Assembly: GCA_019359515.1 (NCBI GenBank)
Contig: JAHHHC010000030.1
Location: forward strand, 1 to 64,000
DNA from: Desmonostoc vinosum HA7617-LM4
GTDB taxonomy: Bacteria > Cyanobacteriota > Cyanobacteriia > Cyanobacteriales > Nostocaceae
Direction: 5' to 3'
DNA: 64,000 bases
Position numbers and translations under genes: made by a program. Of this stretch, positions 36,142 to 45,835 are shown one piece after another. The notes beneath the pieces are model-generated. The model was not told the origin of the DNA, did not search any database, and was given only the letters and a program-made list of their open reading frames with translations. How positions within the stretch are numbered: the first letter of the stretch is position 1; every line of letters begins with the position of its first letter.

Positions 36142-37038
36142 ATGTCTAGGATAGAGAACCAATTTACAGTGCAATTTTGGGGCGTTCGGGGCAGCATCCC
36201 CAGTCCAGGGCCACACACCGTTCGTTATGGCGGCAATACTCCTTGTGTTGAAATGCAAGTGGGCGGTAGACGCTTAATTTTTGATGGTGGTACGGGACTG
36301 CATGTTTTGGGGCAATCTTTATTGCGTCAAATGCCGATAGAAGCTCATATATTTTTTACTCACTCTCACTGGGATCACATGCAGGGTTTCCCCTTCTTTG
36401 TGCCAGGGTTTGTCAAAGGCAATAACTTTGATATTTACGGGGCGATCGCACCAGATGGTTCCACCATAGAACAGCGCTTAAACGATCAGATGCTGCATCC
36501 AAATTTTCCCGTACCCTTGCAGATTATGCAAGCTAATTTGGATTTTCACGATGTTCATCCAGGGCAAGCAATCCAAATTGATGACATCACTGTAGAAACA
36601 GCATCTTTAAATCATCCCGGTGAAGCCGTCGGCTACCGAGTTAACTGGTGTGGTGGTGCTGCTGTTTATATTACCGATACAGAACATTTTCCCAACAAAC
36701 TCGATGAAAATGTGCTGTGGCTGTCTCGGAATGCCGATATTTTGATCTACGATTCCACCTATACTGATGAGGAATATTATTGCTCAACATCTCCCAAAAT
36801 TGGCTGGGGACATTCCACTTGGCAAGAAGCTGTCAAAGTAGCAAAAGCCGCCAATGTGAAAACTCTGGTAATTTATCACCACGACCCCGCACATGATGAT
36901 GACTTTTTAGATTGTGTGGGGAAACAAGCAGTAGCTAAGTTTCCAGAGGCATTTATGGCCCGGGAAGGACTGATCCTTTCCATTCCAGTTTCAGTTTCTT
37001 TATCGGAATCTTTTCCTATTAGCAAGTTTTCTCCTTGA
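36142..37038 (+). CDS. MBL-fold metallo-hydrolase
   Basis: 298 residues with the beta-lactamase-like metal motif THSHWDHMQG, an upstream GVRGSIPSPGPHTVRYGGNTPCVE segment, the later NHPGEAVGY His and a DTEH Asp, and YHHDPAHDD near the end. This subgroup is related to PhnP/cyclic phosphodiesterase-like hydrolases. The substrate is not known. The open frame starts at a TTG (36109), but ATG 36142 matches relatives. Confidence 0.85.
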   Translation: MSRIENQFTVQFWGVRGSIPSPGPHTVRYGGNTPCVEMQVGGRRLIFDGGTGLHVLGQSLLRQMPIEAHIFFTHSHWDHMQGFPFFVPGFVKGNNFDIYGAIAPDGSTIEQRLNDQMLHPNFPVPLQIMQANLDFHDVHPGQAIQIDDITVETASLNHPGEAVGYRVNWCGGAAVYITDTEHFPNKLDENVLWLSRNADILIYDSTYTDEEYYCSTSPKIGWGHSTWQEAVKVAKAANVKTLVIYHHDPAHDDDFLDCVGKQAVAKFPEAFMAREGLILSIPVSVSLSESFPISKFSP

Positions 37039-37282
37039 AGATTGCAGTCGGAGCAATTAGAGATTTTAGATTAGATTGGTGATCAGAAGCCTTCAGCGCG
37101 AGAATGCAAGTGGTGCTGAGTTGCAAGTCATAAATAATGAGTGAAAATTCCCACTCAGCAACACCAGTTAGCTCAACGGGGGTTCCCCTCACAAGCAACT
37201 GGCTCCTCGCAACTCATCGCTCACTACTGCTCAAGTAGCTTGCGGCTGATAGCTCAAATAAACCTAAAATCCCAGAATCCAC

Positions 37283-38353
37283 GTGCTAAATTTGTCTCAA
37301 AATGGGTGTTCTGTGTGGGTTGCTTCTTCGACCAAAGGGCTGCTAACACCAACTGCTGTTGCTCTTGGCAAATTTGATGGTGTCCATCTTGGTCATCAAA
37401 GGGTAATTCAACCAGTTTTGCACGCTGGTAGTCAGTTGTCTGTTGTTAGTAGTTCGCAGTCAAACGAAAATTCCCAACTGACAAATCAAGAATATGTTTA
37501 TTCGACAGTTGTCACCTTTCATCCTCATCCACAGGAGTTTTTTACGGGGCAACCTCGTACATTGTTAACACCAGTGGATGAAAAAGTTCAACAATTGCGA
37601 TCGCTTGGGGTAGAACAACTGGTATTACTACCCTTTGACAAGGAATTATCAGCTTTAACCCCCGAAGAATTCGTCGAAAAAATTCTCGTACAACAACTCA
37701 AATGTCAGCGAATTAGCGTCGGTCAAGATTTTTGTTTTGGCAAACAGCGCCTTGGTACTGCTAGAGATTTGCAATTACTTGCTGCTAAATACGACATACC
37801 CGTTACCATCGTCCCCCTAGAAACTTATACAGGTGACTCACCCAATCAAAGCTGCATCAGTGTTGCCCCGACTCAAGATACCCGCATTAGCACTTCACTT
37901 ATCCGTCAAACTCTTGAGCGCGGTGACATCGAAAGAGCAAATCTCCTACTAGGACGCCCCTACACCCTAATTGGTACAGTTGTTCAAGGTCAACAATTGG
38001 GTAGAACAATTGGCTTTCCCACCGCCAACATCCAACTCCCAAAAGAAAAGTTTATTCCTTGCCATGGGGTTTATGCTGTTCGCGTTTTCCATCTGAGCGA
38101 AACCCCAGATACTCCCTCTACCGAGAGTTTGGGCGTGATGAATATCGGCAACCGCCCCACAGTCAATGGTGCTTATTCATCTGTGGAAGTACATCTTTTC
38201 GATTGGTCTGGTGACTTATATGGTAAAGAACTGGCTGTGCAACTAGTAAAATTTTTACGCCCCGAACAAAAATTTCCTTCCCTAGAAGCCCTCAAAATGC
38301 AAATTCAGCTTGATTGTGTGGCTGCTAAAGAAGTGTTAGGGAGTGGGGAGTAG
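37283..38353 (+). CDS. ribF: Bifunctional riboflavin kinase / FAD synthetase
   Basis: Up to 356 residues. The N-terminal FAD-synthetase domain (VALGKFDGVHLGHQRVI, TFHPHP, VGQDFCFGKQRLGT, ISTSLIRQTLERGDI) is followed by the riboflavin-kinase domain (GRTIGFPTANIQLP, GVMNIGNRPTVNG). It turns riboflavin into FMN and FAD and so follows the same pathway as ribH. The start is uncertain: GTG 37283 or GTG 37313, both rare starts. The last four codons and the TAG stop (GSGE*) come from a GGGGAGT tandem repeat that has taken over the 3' end. Confidence 0.93.
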   Translation: MLNLSQNGCSVWVASSTKGLLTPTAVALGKFDGVHLGHQRVIQPVLHAGSQLSVVSSSQSNENSQLTNQEYVYSTVVTFHPHPQEFFTGQPRTLLTPVDEKVQQLRSLGVEQLVLLPFDKELSALTPEEFVEKILVQQLKCQRISVGQDFCFGKQRLGTARDLQLLAAKYDIPVTIVPLETYTGDSPNQSCISVAPTQDTRISTSLIRQTLERGDIERANLLLGRPYTLIGTVVQGQQLGRTIGFPTANIQLPKEKFIPCHGVYAVRVFHLSETPDTPSTESLGVMNIGNRPTVNGAYSSVEVHLFDWSGDLYGKELAVQLVKFLRPEQKFPSLEALKMQIQLDCVAAKEVLGSGE

Positions 38354-38520
38354 GGAGTAGGAAGTAGGGAGTAGGGAGTAGGGAGTAGGGAGTGAGGAGT
38401 GCTGAGTGGGAACAATGTGGTTAGAGAAATTGGTATTGAACAGAAAAAAGAGTTAGGGGAATCAAGGTAAAAACCCATTCTCAATTCCCTACTCCCTACT
38501 CCCCACTCCCCACTCCCCAT
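38338..38520. repeat. Inverted STRR pair between ribF and the MoxR gene
   Basis: About nine GGGAGTA/GGGGAGT heptamers (38338-38402), then 80 unique bases, then the reverse complement array CTCCCTACTCCCCACTCCCC (38485-38519). The outer ends touch the ribF stop and the MoxR start (11 bases away). Confidence 0.9.
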
Positions 38521-38530
38521 TCCTAAATTC

Positions 38531-39439
38531 ATGAAAGAAAAAATTGACGCTTTAACACAAAATCTGAGTCATACCATCGTTGGTAAAACTGAGGCAATAC
38601 GTTTAGTACTAGTCGCCCTCTTAGCTGGTGGTCATGCTCTTTTAGAAGATGTTCCTGGTGTTGGCAAAACTCTTCTTGCTAAATCCCTGGCGCGTTCAGT
38701 GGCTGGCAAGTTTCAACGTCTACAATGTACACCGGATTTATTACCAACTGATATCACTGGTACTAACATCTGGAACCCCAAAAGTGGTGAATTTACTTTT
38801 CTGTCTGGGCCCGTGTTTGCTAATGTCCTGCTGGCTGACGAAATCAACCGTGCTACACCCCGCACTCAGTCAGCGTTGTTGGAAGTCATGGAAGAACATC
38901 AAGTAACGGTTGATGGTGTCTCGCGTGCAGTTCCCCAGCCCTTTTTTGTAATTGCCACTCAGAATCCCATTGAGTACCAAGGTACTTTTCCTCTACCTGA
39001 GGCGCAAATGGATCGGTTTATGTTGTCGCTGAGTTTGGGTTATCCTTCTGAAGAAGAAGAACTCCAAATGTTGGAAAGTTTGCAAAATGGTGTCAAGGTT
39101 ACTGATTTACAACCTTGTATTACCTTGGCAGAAATTCAGGAATTGCGTGATATTTGCTCGCAAGTGAGGGTGGAAACTTCTTTGCAACAGTACATTATTG
39201 AATTGGTGCGGGCAACAAGACAAGATGAGGAAATTGCTCTAGGTGTTAGTCCGCGCGGTTCAGTGGCTTTGCAACGGACTACCCAAGCGTTAGCTTTTCT
39301 GCGAGGACGCGATTATGCTATCCCCGATGATGTCAAGTTTCTCGTTCCTCATGTTCTTTGCCATCGTCTCATCCCCAGAGGAGGACGTAATGCCAGAGGT
39401 ATTGTTGAGCGGCTGTTGCGATCGCTTCCTATTCCATAG
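38531..39439 (+). CDS. MoxR-family AAA+ ATPase
   Basis: 302 residues with Walker A GVPGVGKTLLAKS-type sequence (EDVPGVGKTLLAK), Walker B LLADEINRATP, sensor ATQNP and the arginine-rich GVSPRGSVAL region, then a C-terminal lid. MoxR ATPases act as chaperones that activate partner proteins, often von Willebrand factor A domain proteins. No such partner lies next to it here. Confidence 0.92.
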   Translation: MKEKIDALTQNLSHTIVGKTEAIRLVLVALLAGGHALLEDVPGVGKTLLAKSLARSVAGKFQRLQCTPDLLPTDITGTNIWNPKSGEFTFLSGPVFANVLLADEINRATPRTQSALLEVMEEHQVTVDGVSRAVPQPFFVIATQNPIEYQGTFPLPEAQMDRFMLSLSLGYPSEEEELQMLESLQNGVKVTDLQPCITLAEIQELRDICSQVRVETSLQQYIIELVRATRQDEEIALGVSPRGSVALQRTTQALAFLRGRDYAIPDDVKFLVPHVLCHRLIPRGGRNARGIVERLLRSLPIP

Positions 39440-39470
39440 GATTTTACATTTAGGTTTGAGGGTTTGGATG

Positions 39471-39504
39471 TTTAAGTCCCCCGGTTATAGAATCGGCAAG
39501 TTTT
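39471..39504 (-). repeat. Dispersed repeat, copy B
   Basis: On the minus strand this reads AAAACTTGCCGATT...AACCGGGGGACTTAAA, matching the block at 53057-53092 and, in part, 25843-25862. It continues with a GGGGATTTGACCCC hairpin. Confidence 0.75.
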
Positions 39505-39718
39505 GTGTTGGGGTCAAATCCCCATTACAAAACTTAATTACGAATTACGAATTACGAATTATTTAAACAGCTCACTCCATCTGAATAACTTGTTGAATAT
39601 TTTGTACTCCCCATTTAAATTCAGCAGAGATTGTACGCACATACTTTGATTGGTTTGCGATTCGAATGTGTGCAAAATTAGCTAAACTCCAGTTAAGACT
39701 CATCATGGAGCTATCCTG

Positions 39719-40300
39719 ATGCAACAAATTAAACATCGATTTCAAAGCTTTGAAGAATATCTGTCTTATGATGATGGCTCAGATCAACTCTATGAGTTGT
39801 TTAATGGAGAGTTAATCGAGATGCTTCCAGAATCAGGAATTAATGTTCAGATTGCCAATCGTCTTTTCCTGATTTTTGTGACGATTGTAGGGATTAATCG
39901 AGTTCGGGGACATGGTTTAGAACTGGAAGTTAGAGGAGAACCCAGAAACCGCTATCCTGACTTAACAATTATTCGTCAAGAGCATATTCAGCAGTTAGCA
40001 AAACGTAATACTATTCGCTTAGAGATGCTTCCGCCTCTACTGGTAGTTGAAGTAGTTAGCCCAGGAGAATTGCAGCGAGATAGAGATTTTATTGCTAAGC
40101 GTTCGCAGTATCAAGATTGTGGAATTCCTGAATATTGGATTATCGACCCTGAAACTCAAACTATATTAGTCCTAGAACTGGTTGACAAAACTTATACTGA
40201 AATCGGTAACTTTGCTTGTAATGATTTAGTTATATCTCCACAATTTAGTCAACTAAATCTCAAAGCATCACAAATCTTTGATGCAGTAAATCAAGCCTAA
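39719..40300 (+). CDS. Uma2 family endonuclease-like protein (DUF820)
   Basis: 193 residues with FEEYLSYDDGSDQLYELFNGELIE, RYPDLTII and LLVVEVVSPGELQRDRDFIAKRSQYQDCGIPEYWIIDP, the Uma2 signature with its PD-(D/E)XK-like acidic and Lys positions. Clearly homologous to the protein at 33103 but only moderately similar, so not a recent duplicate. Role unknown. Confidence 0.88.
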   Translation: MQQIKHRFQSFEEYLSYDDGSDQLYELFNGELIEMLPESGINVQIANRLFLIFVTIVGINRVRGHGLELEVRGEPRNRYPDLTIIRQEHIQQLAKRNTIRLEMLPPLLVVEVVSPGELQRDRDFIAKRSQYQDCGIPEYWIIDPETQTILVLELVDKTYTEIGNFACNDLVISPQFSQLNLKASQIFDAVNQA

Positions 40301-40424
40301 AGATAAATTGCGATCGCTATCTTGCATCATAAAAATATCTACACCAAGCCTGCAACATCACTGATACTGTATAAGTCTTATGATTAGCTAAAGGCGCTAA
40401 ATCAAGTATCTGGGAATGTGAGGA

Positions 40425-40967
40425 ATGTCAAATTTTGTTAAGCGTAAATCCCATCATCAACTCAAGCGGCAGCCTTTGATGTTGCTTTTAGTCATTTTCG
40501 CTTGGAGTCTAGCTATGGGTTGGCTTTTAGCTTCAATAACTAACGCTCAAAGTCCTACTCTCGTTGCTGAAGTTGGTACAGTTGACGTAGTACCCCCACA
40601 ATATCAGTTGGGGCAAGAACTATACGTAGAAAACTGCTCTAATTGTCACATTGCCTTACCACCAGCCGTTTTGCCTACCCAAACTTGGAAAAATCTCCTG
40701 CAAGACTCGCAACACTACGGTGTACAACTCAAGCCTTTAGTAGATCCACCACGCATCTTGGTGTGGAGATATCTTTCTACTTTCTCTCGTGCCCAGTTAC
40801 AAGACGAAGAAACACCATATCGCGTTAACAACTCACGCTATTTTAAAGCTTTGCATCCGAAAGTCCAGGGACTGCATCCCGCCCAGATCAACGGCTGCGT
40901 AAACTGTCATCCCAGCGCTAGCGAGTATAATTTCCGACGCTTGAGTTCACAATGGCAGGATTCGTGA
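40425..40967 (+). CDS. Dihaem cytochrome c-like protein (DHC)
   Basis: 180 residues. A membrane anchor or uncleaved signal (about 18-38) is followed by two haem-binding CxxCH motifs, CSNCH and CVNCH, about 80 residues apart. This layout fits the small dihaem cytochrome c family found in cyanobacteria and proteobacteria, soluble electron carriers on the lumenal or periplasmic side. Partner proteins (such as SHP) are not seen nearby. A C-terminal tail of about 20 residues follows the second haem site. Confidence 0.85.
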   Translation: MSNFVKRKSHHQLKRQPLMLLLVIFAWSLAMGWLLASITNAQSPTLVAEVGTVDVVPPQYQLGQELYVENCSNCHIALPPAVLPTQTWKNLLQDSQHYGVQLKPLVDPPRILVWRYLSTFSRAQLQDEETPYRVNNSRYFKALHPKVQGLHPAQINGCVNCHPSASEYNFRRLSSQWQDS

Positions 40968-41440
40968 TGGGGGCAGGGGGAGAAATCACAAATACTCACT
41001 CCTTACTCTCTACTCCCCATTTTAAGAGGACGGCGATCGCTACCTCCGATAGGCAGCCTTGTGTGGCCCCATCTGGAGGCAAAATGATACTATGAATAAA
41101 GTCTAAATATAAGATAGTAAATTAAAACCACCCAGTTAGCTCAATTTCAAGAGGGAACTCTTAACGAGCAACAGACAACGGTGAGTTTTTCTTGAGATTT
41201 ATACTTAAGAAAAACAAACCACTGAATGTTTGTACGAGTCTCCTAACTCCCAGACAAAAAACAGGAAATAGCAAAAACTGTTCCCTGTTCCCTCGTTCGA
41301 TGATTGGCTAATTGCCATTCAGCTTTTAAGTTAATTCTCATTTCAAACCTATCTACGTTTAAGACTATTGGGTTAAAAGTTTATAATCAATGCCAGACCT
41401 TTAATCCCCATCCCCCCTTGATTCAGCTCCAAAACCTGCC
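40968..41440. other. Intergenic region upstream of secA
   Basis: 473 bases. It holds two inverted repeats, AAGAGGGAACTCTT (near 41149) and GTTTTTCTT...TTAAGAAAAAC (near 41185-41216), which could be a terminator pair or 5' UTR structure of secA. No gene is seen. Confidence 0.5.
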
Positions 41441-44233
41441 ATGCTAAAAATTTTGTTGGGCGATCCCAACGCTCGTAAGCTTAAAAAATACCAACCTTAC
41501 ATAACTGATATAAACCTGCTAGAGGAAGAAATCAACGCTCTTTCCGATGAGGAGTTAAAAGGTAAAACCGCAGAGTTTAAAGGGCGGTTGGCCAAAGGCG
41601 AAACTCTGGATGATATTTTGCCAGAAGCCTTTGCAGTCGTCCGAGAAGCAGGGCGGCGAGTCTTGGGCTTGCGACACTTCGATGTCCAACTTTTAGGCGG
41701 TGTAATTCTGCATGTAGGACAAATTGCAGAAATGAAAACCGGCGAGGGTAAAACGTTAGTTGCGACTTTGCCGAGTTACTTAAATGCCCTGACTGGTAAA
41801 GGTGTCCATGTAGTCACAGTCAATGATTACCTGGCTCGTCGGGACGCAGAGTGGATGGGACAGGTGCATCGCTTCTTGGGGCTGAGTGTGGGGCTAATTC
41901 AAGCAAGCATGACTCCCAGTGAACGCCAGAAAAACTATGAGTGTGATATTACTTATGTCACTAATAGCGAGGTAGGGTTTGACTACCTACGCGATAATAT
42001 GGCCACAGATTTTAAGGATGTGGTACAGCGACCCTTCAATTACTGCGTGATTGACGAGGTAGACTCGATTTTAATTGATGAAGCCCGCACACCCCTAATT
42101 ATTTCTGGGCAGGTAGAAAGACCTACAGAAAAATACCTGCAAGCCACAGAAATAGCCTCGACACTCAAAAAAGATGAGCATTACGAGGTGGACGAAAAAG
42201 CTCAAAACGTGCTATTGACAGATGAAGGCTTTGCTGAAGCAGAAAATCTGTTAAATGTCAATGATTTATTTGATCCAGAAGATCCTTGGGCACATTTTGT
42301 GTTTAATGCGATTAAAGCTAAAGAACTATTCTTAAAAGATGTAAGATACATCGTGCGGAATGGAGAAGTAGTAATTGTAGATGAATTTACTGGTCGGGTA
42401 TTACCTGGACGGCGTTGGAGTGATGGACTGCACCAAGCCATAGAAGCCAAAGAACACGTAGAAATTCAACCAGAAACGCAAACTCTAGCAACAATTACTT
42501 ACCAAAACTTGTTCTTGCTGTATCCAAAATTGGGTGGAATGACTGGAACAGCCAAGACAGAAGAACCAGAGTTTGAAAAAATTTACAAACTGGAAGTGAC
42601 GGTAATTCCTACCAACAGACCTAGAAGACGTGAAGATTTGTCTGATATGGTCTTTAAAACAGAACCAGGCAAGTGGCAAGCCATCGCTAGAGAATGTGCA
42701 GAAATGCATGAACTTGGCAGACCTGTGTTAGTAGGAACCACCAGCGTCGAAAAATCCGAATATCTCAGCCAATTGCTTAAGCAAATGGAGATTCCCCACG
42801 AATTGCTCAACGCTCGACCGGAAAACGTTGAGCGTGAGGCAGAAATTGTGGCTCAGGCAGGACGCAAGGGTGCTGTAACTATTGCGACAAACATGGCAGG
42901 TAGAGGTACAGATATCATCCTGGGTGGTAATTCCGAGTATATGTCGCGTCTGAAACTGCGGGAATACTTTATGCCCCGGATTGTTCAGCCAGAAGACGAA
43001 GATGTATTTGGTATCCAAAGAGCGGCGGGACTACCTACAGGCAGTGGTGGTGGTCACGGCTTTGTTCCAGGCAAAAAGGTTAAAACTTGGCGGGCTTCAC
43101 CAGAAATTTTTCCCACTCAATTAACCAAAGAGATAGAAAAACTACTCAAAGATGCTGTAGAGTCAGCAGTTAAAGAATATGGTGAGCGTAGCTTACCCGA
43201 ATTGGAAGCAGAAGACAAAATCGCTGTAGCTGTAGAAAAAGCTCCCATCGATGACCCAATCATTCAACGATTGCGCTCAGCTTACAACCGTGTCAAACAA
43301 GAGTACGAACAATTCACTACCCGTGAACACAATGAAGTTGTGGATCTAGGTGGGTTGCACGTCATTGGTACAGAACGCCACGAATCACGCCGCATTGACA
43401 ACCAGTTACGCGGACGGGCAGGGCGACAAGGCGACCCAGGAACGACAAGATTCTTCCTCAGTTTAGAGGATAACTTGCTGCGAATTTTTGGAGGCGATCG
43501 CGTCGCCGGGTTAATGAATGCCTTTCAAGTAGAAGAAGACATGCCCATCGAATCTGGGATGCTTACCCGCAGTCTAGAAGGCGCACAGAAAAAAGTCGAA
43601 ACCTACTACTACGACATTCGCAAGCAGGTGTTTGAGTATGACGAGGTAATGAACAATCAACGCCGCGCCATCTACGCCGAACGCCGTCGGGTATTAGAAG
43701 GTCAAGACTTAAAAGAACAAGTAATTAAATACGCCGAAAAAACGATGGATGACATCGTTGACTATTACATCAACCCCGACCTACCCTCAGAAGAATGGGA
43801 TTTACCCAAACTAGTCGATAAAGTCAAAGAATTTGTCTATCTGCTAGAGGATTTACAACCAAGTCAACTAGAGGATATGTCTGTTGGTGAGATTAAAGCC
43901 TTCCTGCAAGAACAGGTACGAATTGCTTACGATATTAAGGAAGCCCAAATCGACCAAATTCAGCCCGGACTGATGCGGCAAGCCGAACGCTTCTTTATTT
44001 TGCAACGCATCGATACCCTGTGGCGAGAACACCTCCAACAAATGGATGCTTTACGCGAATCAGTGGGACTGCGCGGTTACGGTCAAAAAGACCCGCTGAT
44101 TGAATATAAGAGCGAAGGTTATGAATTATTCTTGGATATGATGGTTAACATCCGCCGAGATGTAGTCTACTCGCTGTTTATGTTCCAGCCCCAACCGCAG
44201 GCAATGGTACAAACATCGTCAGAGATGGTTTAA
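41441..44233 (+). CDS. secA: Preprotein translocase ATPase SecA
   Basis: 930 residues, the motor that pushes preproteins through SecYEG in plasma and thylakoid membranes. It shows Walker [10 protein letters not shown] (about 100), [13 protein letters not shown] (Walker B region), the [14 protein letters not shown] and [10 protein letters not shown] helicase motifs, and the helical scaffold and wing regions. A cyanobacterial/plastid insertion follows [15 protein letters not shown]. As in other cyanobacterial SecA proteins, the C-terminal Cys-rich zinc tail of E. coli SecA is absent (ends QTSSEMV). A strong terminator follows. Confidence 0.97.
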   Translation: MLKILLGDPNARKLKKYQPYITDINLLEEEINALSDEELKGKTAEFKGRLAKGETLDDILPEAFAVVREAGRRVLGLRHFDVQLLGGVILHVGQIAEMKTGEGKTLVATLPSYLNALTGKGVHVVTVNDYLARRDAEWMGQVHRFLGLSVGLIQASMTPSERQKNYECDITYVTNSEVGFDYLRDNMATDFKDVVQRPFNYCVIDEVDSILIDEARTPLIISGQVERPTEKYLQATEIASTLKKDEHYEVDEKAQNVLLTDEGFAEAENLLNVNDLFDPEDPWAHFVFNAIKAKELFLKDVRYIVRNGEVVIVDEFTGRVLPGRRWSDGLHQAIEAKEHVEIQPETQTLATITYQNLFLLYPKLGGMTGTAKTEEPEFEKIYKLEVTVIPTNRPRRREDLSDMVFKTEPGKWQAIARECAEMHELGRPVLVGTTSVEKSEYLSQLLKQMEIPHELLNARPENVEREAEIVAQAGRKGAVTIATNMAGRGTDIILGGNSEYMSRLKLREYFMPRIVQPEDEDVFGIQRAAGLPTGSGGGHGFVPGKKVKTWRASPEIFPTQLTKEIEKLLKDAVESAVKEYGERSLPELEAEDKIAVAVEKAPIDDPIIQRLRSAYNRVKQEYEQFTTREHNEVVDLGGLHVIGTERHESRRIDNQLRGRAGRQGDPGTTRFFLSLEDNLLRIFGGDRVAGLMNAFQVEEDMPIESGMLTRSLEGAQKKVETYYYDIRKQVFEYDEVMNNQRRAIYAERRRVLEGQDLKEQVIKYAEKTMDDIVDYYINPDLPSEEWDLPKLVDKVKEFVYLLEDLQPSQLEDMSVGEIKAFLQEQVRIAYDIKEAQIDQIQPGLMRQAERFFILQRIDTLWREHLQQMDALRESVGLRGYGQKDPLIEYKSEGYELFLDMMVNIRRDVVYSLFMFQPQPQAMVQTSSEMV

Positions 44234-44259
44234 AATTATGGGCAAAGATTAATTTCGCG

Positions 44260-44307
44260 CCAAGGCGCTAAGACACAGAGTTTTCTTAGCGCCTTGGGGC
44301 TTTTTTG
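44260..44307 (+). terminator. Intrinsic terminator of secA
   Basis: A perfect 13-bp stem (CCAAGGCGCTAAG / CTTAGCGCCTTGG) with a 12-base loop followed by GGCTTTTTTG, 26 bases after the secA stop. It also lies about 24 bases before the next gene. Confidence 0.9.
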
Positions 44308-44330
44308 TATAGCTTTAGGAGTTGGCTGAA

Positions 44331-44789
44331 ATGGGTAAGCTAATCATGCCAAATCTTCGGGGTAAGCAAATGGGGCAAGTAATAGTTACCCTCACTGTCA
44401 CTAATCGAATTGATCAAGTTTTAGCCCAAAGAGGCTTTATTTCTCTTGAGGAGGTTCGTTATTGTAGCCTAAATGATGTTTTAGTTGATACGGGCGCAAC
44501 CTTGCTGTGCTTACCTGCAAATATTATTAGTCAACTAGGTTTAGTTCCAGGTGGGGAGGCCAATGTAGAAACTGCGGCTGGAGTGAAACAAGGCAGGATT
44601 TTTCGAGATGTTGAACTCTGTATTGGAGAACGCCGAGGGACGTTTGATTGTTTAGAACTTACAGAAGTGCCTTATGCCCTTTTGGGTGTAACACCAATGG
44701 AAGTTTTAGGGCTAGAACCAGACCTAAAAAATCGTCAGTTGCGGGTTTTGCCGATGAATTCTGAGCAAACCTACTTGAGTATTTTATAA
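44331..44789 (+). CDS. Retropepsin-like aspartyl protease family protein
   Basis: 152 residues with a single DTGA active-site motif in LVDTGATLLCLPANII and a later hydrophobic ALLGVTPMEVLGLEPD strand, as in clan AA single-domain proteases that act as dimers. Length and layout match small bacterial retropepsin-like proteins of unknown target. The open frame begins at a TTG (44322), but ATG 44331 with TAGGAG upstream is preferred. Confidence 0.75.
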   Translation: MGKLIMPNLRGKQMGQVIVTLTVTNRIDQVLAQRGFISLEEVRYCSLNDVLVDTGATLLCLPANIISQLGLVPGGEANVETAAGVKQGRIFRDVELCIGERRGTFDCLELTEVPYALLGVTPMEVLGLEPDLKNRQLRVLPMNSEQTYLSIL

Positions 44790-44927
44790 AAAATATGCCG
44801 AAAACCCTCTCCGAACAGCAACGTAGTTGCATCCAAGCGTACTTTATGCAGGGGATGAAGGCTAGGCTGTAAACTTTGTACTCTTTTGCCCATAAGGGTT
44901 CATGCAGAAAGTGTGTTGACTATTTTT

Positions 44928-44960
44928 GTGGAAAAACGGCTGTTCCAGCCGTTTTTCCAC
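44928..44960. terminator. Strong hairpin in the 44.8-45.4 kb gap
   Basis: A perfect 15-bp stem GTGGAAAAACGGCTG / CAGCCGTTTTTCCAC with loop TTC, flanked by TTTTT and AAACAAAAAA. TGTTGACT and AAGTCAACA about 10 and 60 bases outside form a further inverted pair, so it could be a small mobile repeat instead of a simple terminator. Confidence 0.6.
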
Positions 44961-45248
44961 AAACAAAAAAGAACACGAATAATTTTCCGCAAAATCGCCT
45001 AAAAACCAACAAAGTCAACAGCCTAGATGAAGGCTAATTAAGTCCTTTATTGTCTCAGCCATGTTAAAATAGTCTAATCAGTACAAGATTTCAAAACCTA
45101 CCCCCGGACTGGGGGGAAGTCTACGCCCGAAAAACCTTGAGGAGATAAGCTGTTCCATATATAACTTGCATAATTAGGGCGGGCAAGATGCCCACCCCAC
45201 AAGAGTTTTATTTAATTTGATTATGTAATTTAGATGTTTTTTAGCTTA
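44961..45248. other. Intergenic sequence left of the omega-RNA-like remnant
   Basis: About 290 bases without a coding frame I can support. It contains the short hairpin GGGCGGGCAAGATGCCCACCCC common in cyanobacterial intergenic DNA. I looked for a TnpB C-terminus before the RNA-like structure and found none. Confidence 0.45.
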
Positions 45249-45358
45249 TCACTACGCCCTATGGGGCAAACGTAGTGAGCCGCGCGTACCTGTGTAAACA
45301 GGATATTAAGTCTGTGAGGTCTTAAGAATCTCCGCACCTTTAGGTTGGAGAGTGTCAA
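45249..45358 (+). ncRNA. Orphan omega-RNA-like IS200/IS605 right end
   Basis: Three consecutive hairpins: TCACTACG/CGTAGTGA enclosing GCCC/GGGC (45249-45278), CCTGT/ACAGG (45289-45302), and TCTCC..ACC/GGT..GGAGA (45329-45351). The last sits in the context AAGAATC...GGAGAGTGTCAA. This ending is typical of the right ends of cyanobacterial tnpB elements, where the omega RNA scaffold ends just before its guide. There is no tnpB upstream, so it is a remnant or a solo RNA. The 45366 gene (minus strand) ends right after it. Confidence 0.45.
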
Positions 45359-45365
45359 GGGTATA

Positions 45366-45779
45366 CTAATTATTCAAAAGGCGATCGCGAATTACTCTCA
45401 ATTGCTCTTGGCTACAAATTGGGCTACGAGGCTTTGGTAGTTCGGTATTCGGCCAGGTGAGTAAGTCGTTGCAGGGACACAGCAGTGCTGGCATTCCAAC
45501 GCTTTTAGCGACAACTGGCATCTCACAACGACCGCATGGTAACATTTCCCATGCTGGCGTCAACAGTTCTGCAATGGTTTCGTGTGTCCCTTCTAGATAG
45601 CAGTCACCCGATTCTGGCGAGATAATTTTTTGCCAACACTCTTCAAATTCTGGACTGTAGCTGCTGCCTTTTAGCACTGGTTGAGGCAAAAAGCTTGCCT
45701 GACCATTGCCCGTCACCACCCTCTTACCCAACTGAAACCAGTAGGCAAGATATTTTTTTACTTCTTGTTGATTTGCCAT
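45366..45779 (-). CDS. Conserved hypothetical protein with Cys pairs
   Basis: 137 residues, soluble, with CGRC and CPC (about 83-104), possibly a small metal site, plus an N-terminal helix-rich part (EVKKYLAYWFQLGKRV). I recognise no named family. It lies 56 bases downstream of cobU on the same strand, so the two may be co-transcribed, but there is no functional link beyond that. Confidence 0.7.
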   Translation of the reverse strand: MANQQEVKKYLAYWFQLGKRVVTGNGQASFLPQPVLKGSSYSPEFEECWQKIISPESGDCYLEGTHETIAELLTPAWEMLPCGRCEMPVVAKSVGMPALLCPCNDLLTWPNTELPKPRSPICSQEQLRVIRDRLLNN

Positions 45780-45835
45780 ACCATAATCTTAGGTTTCAGA
45801 TGAGAAATTTTAAACTTTGAATACTTAATTTTCAA

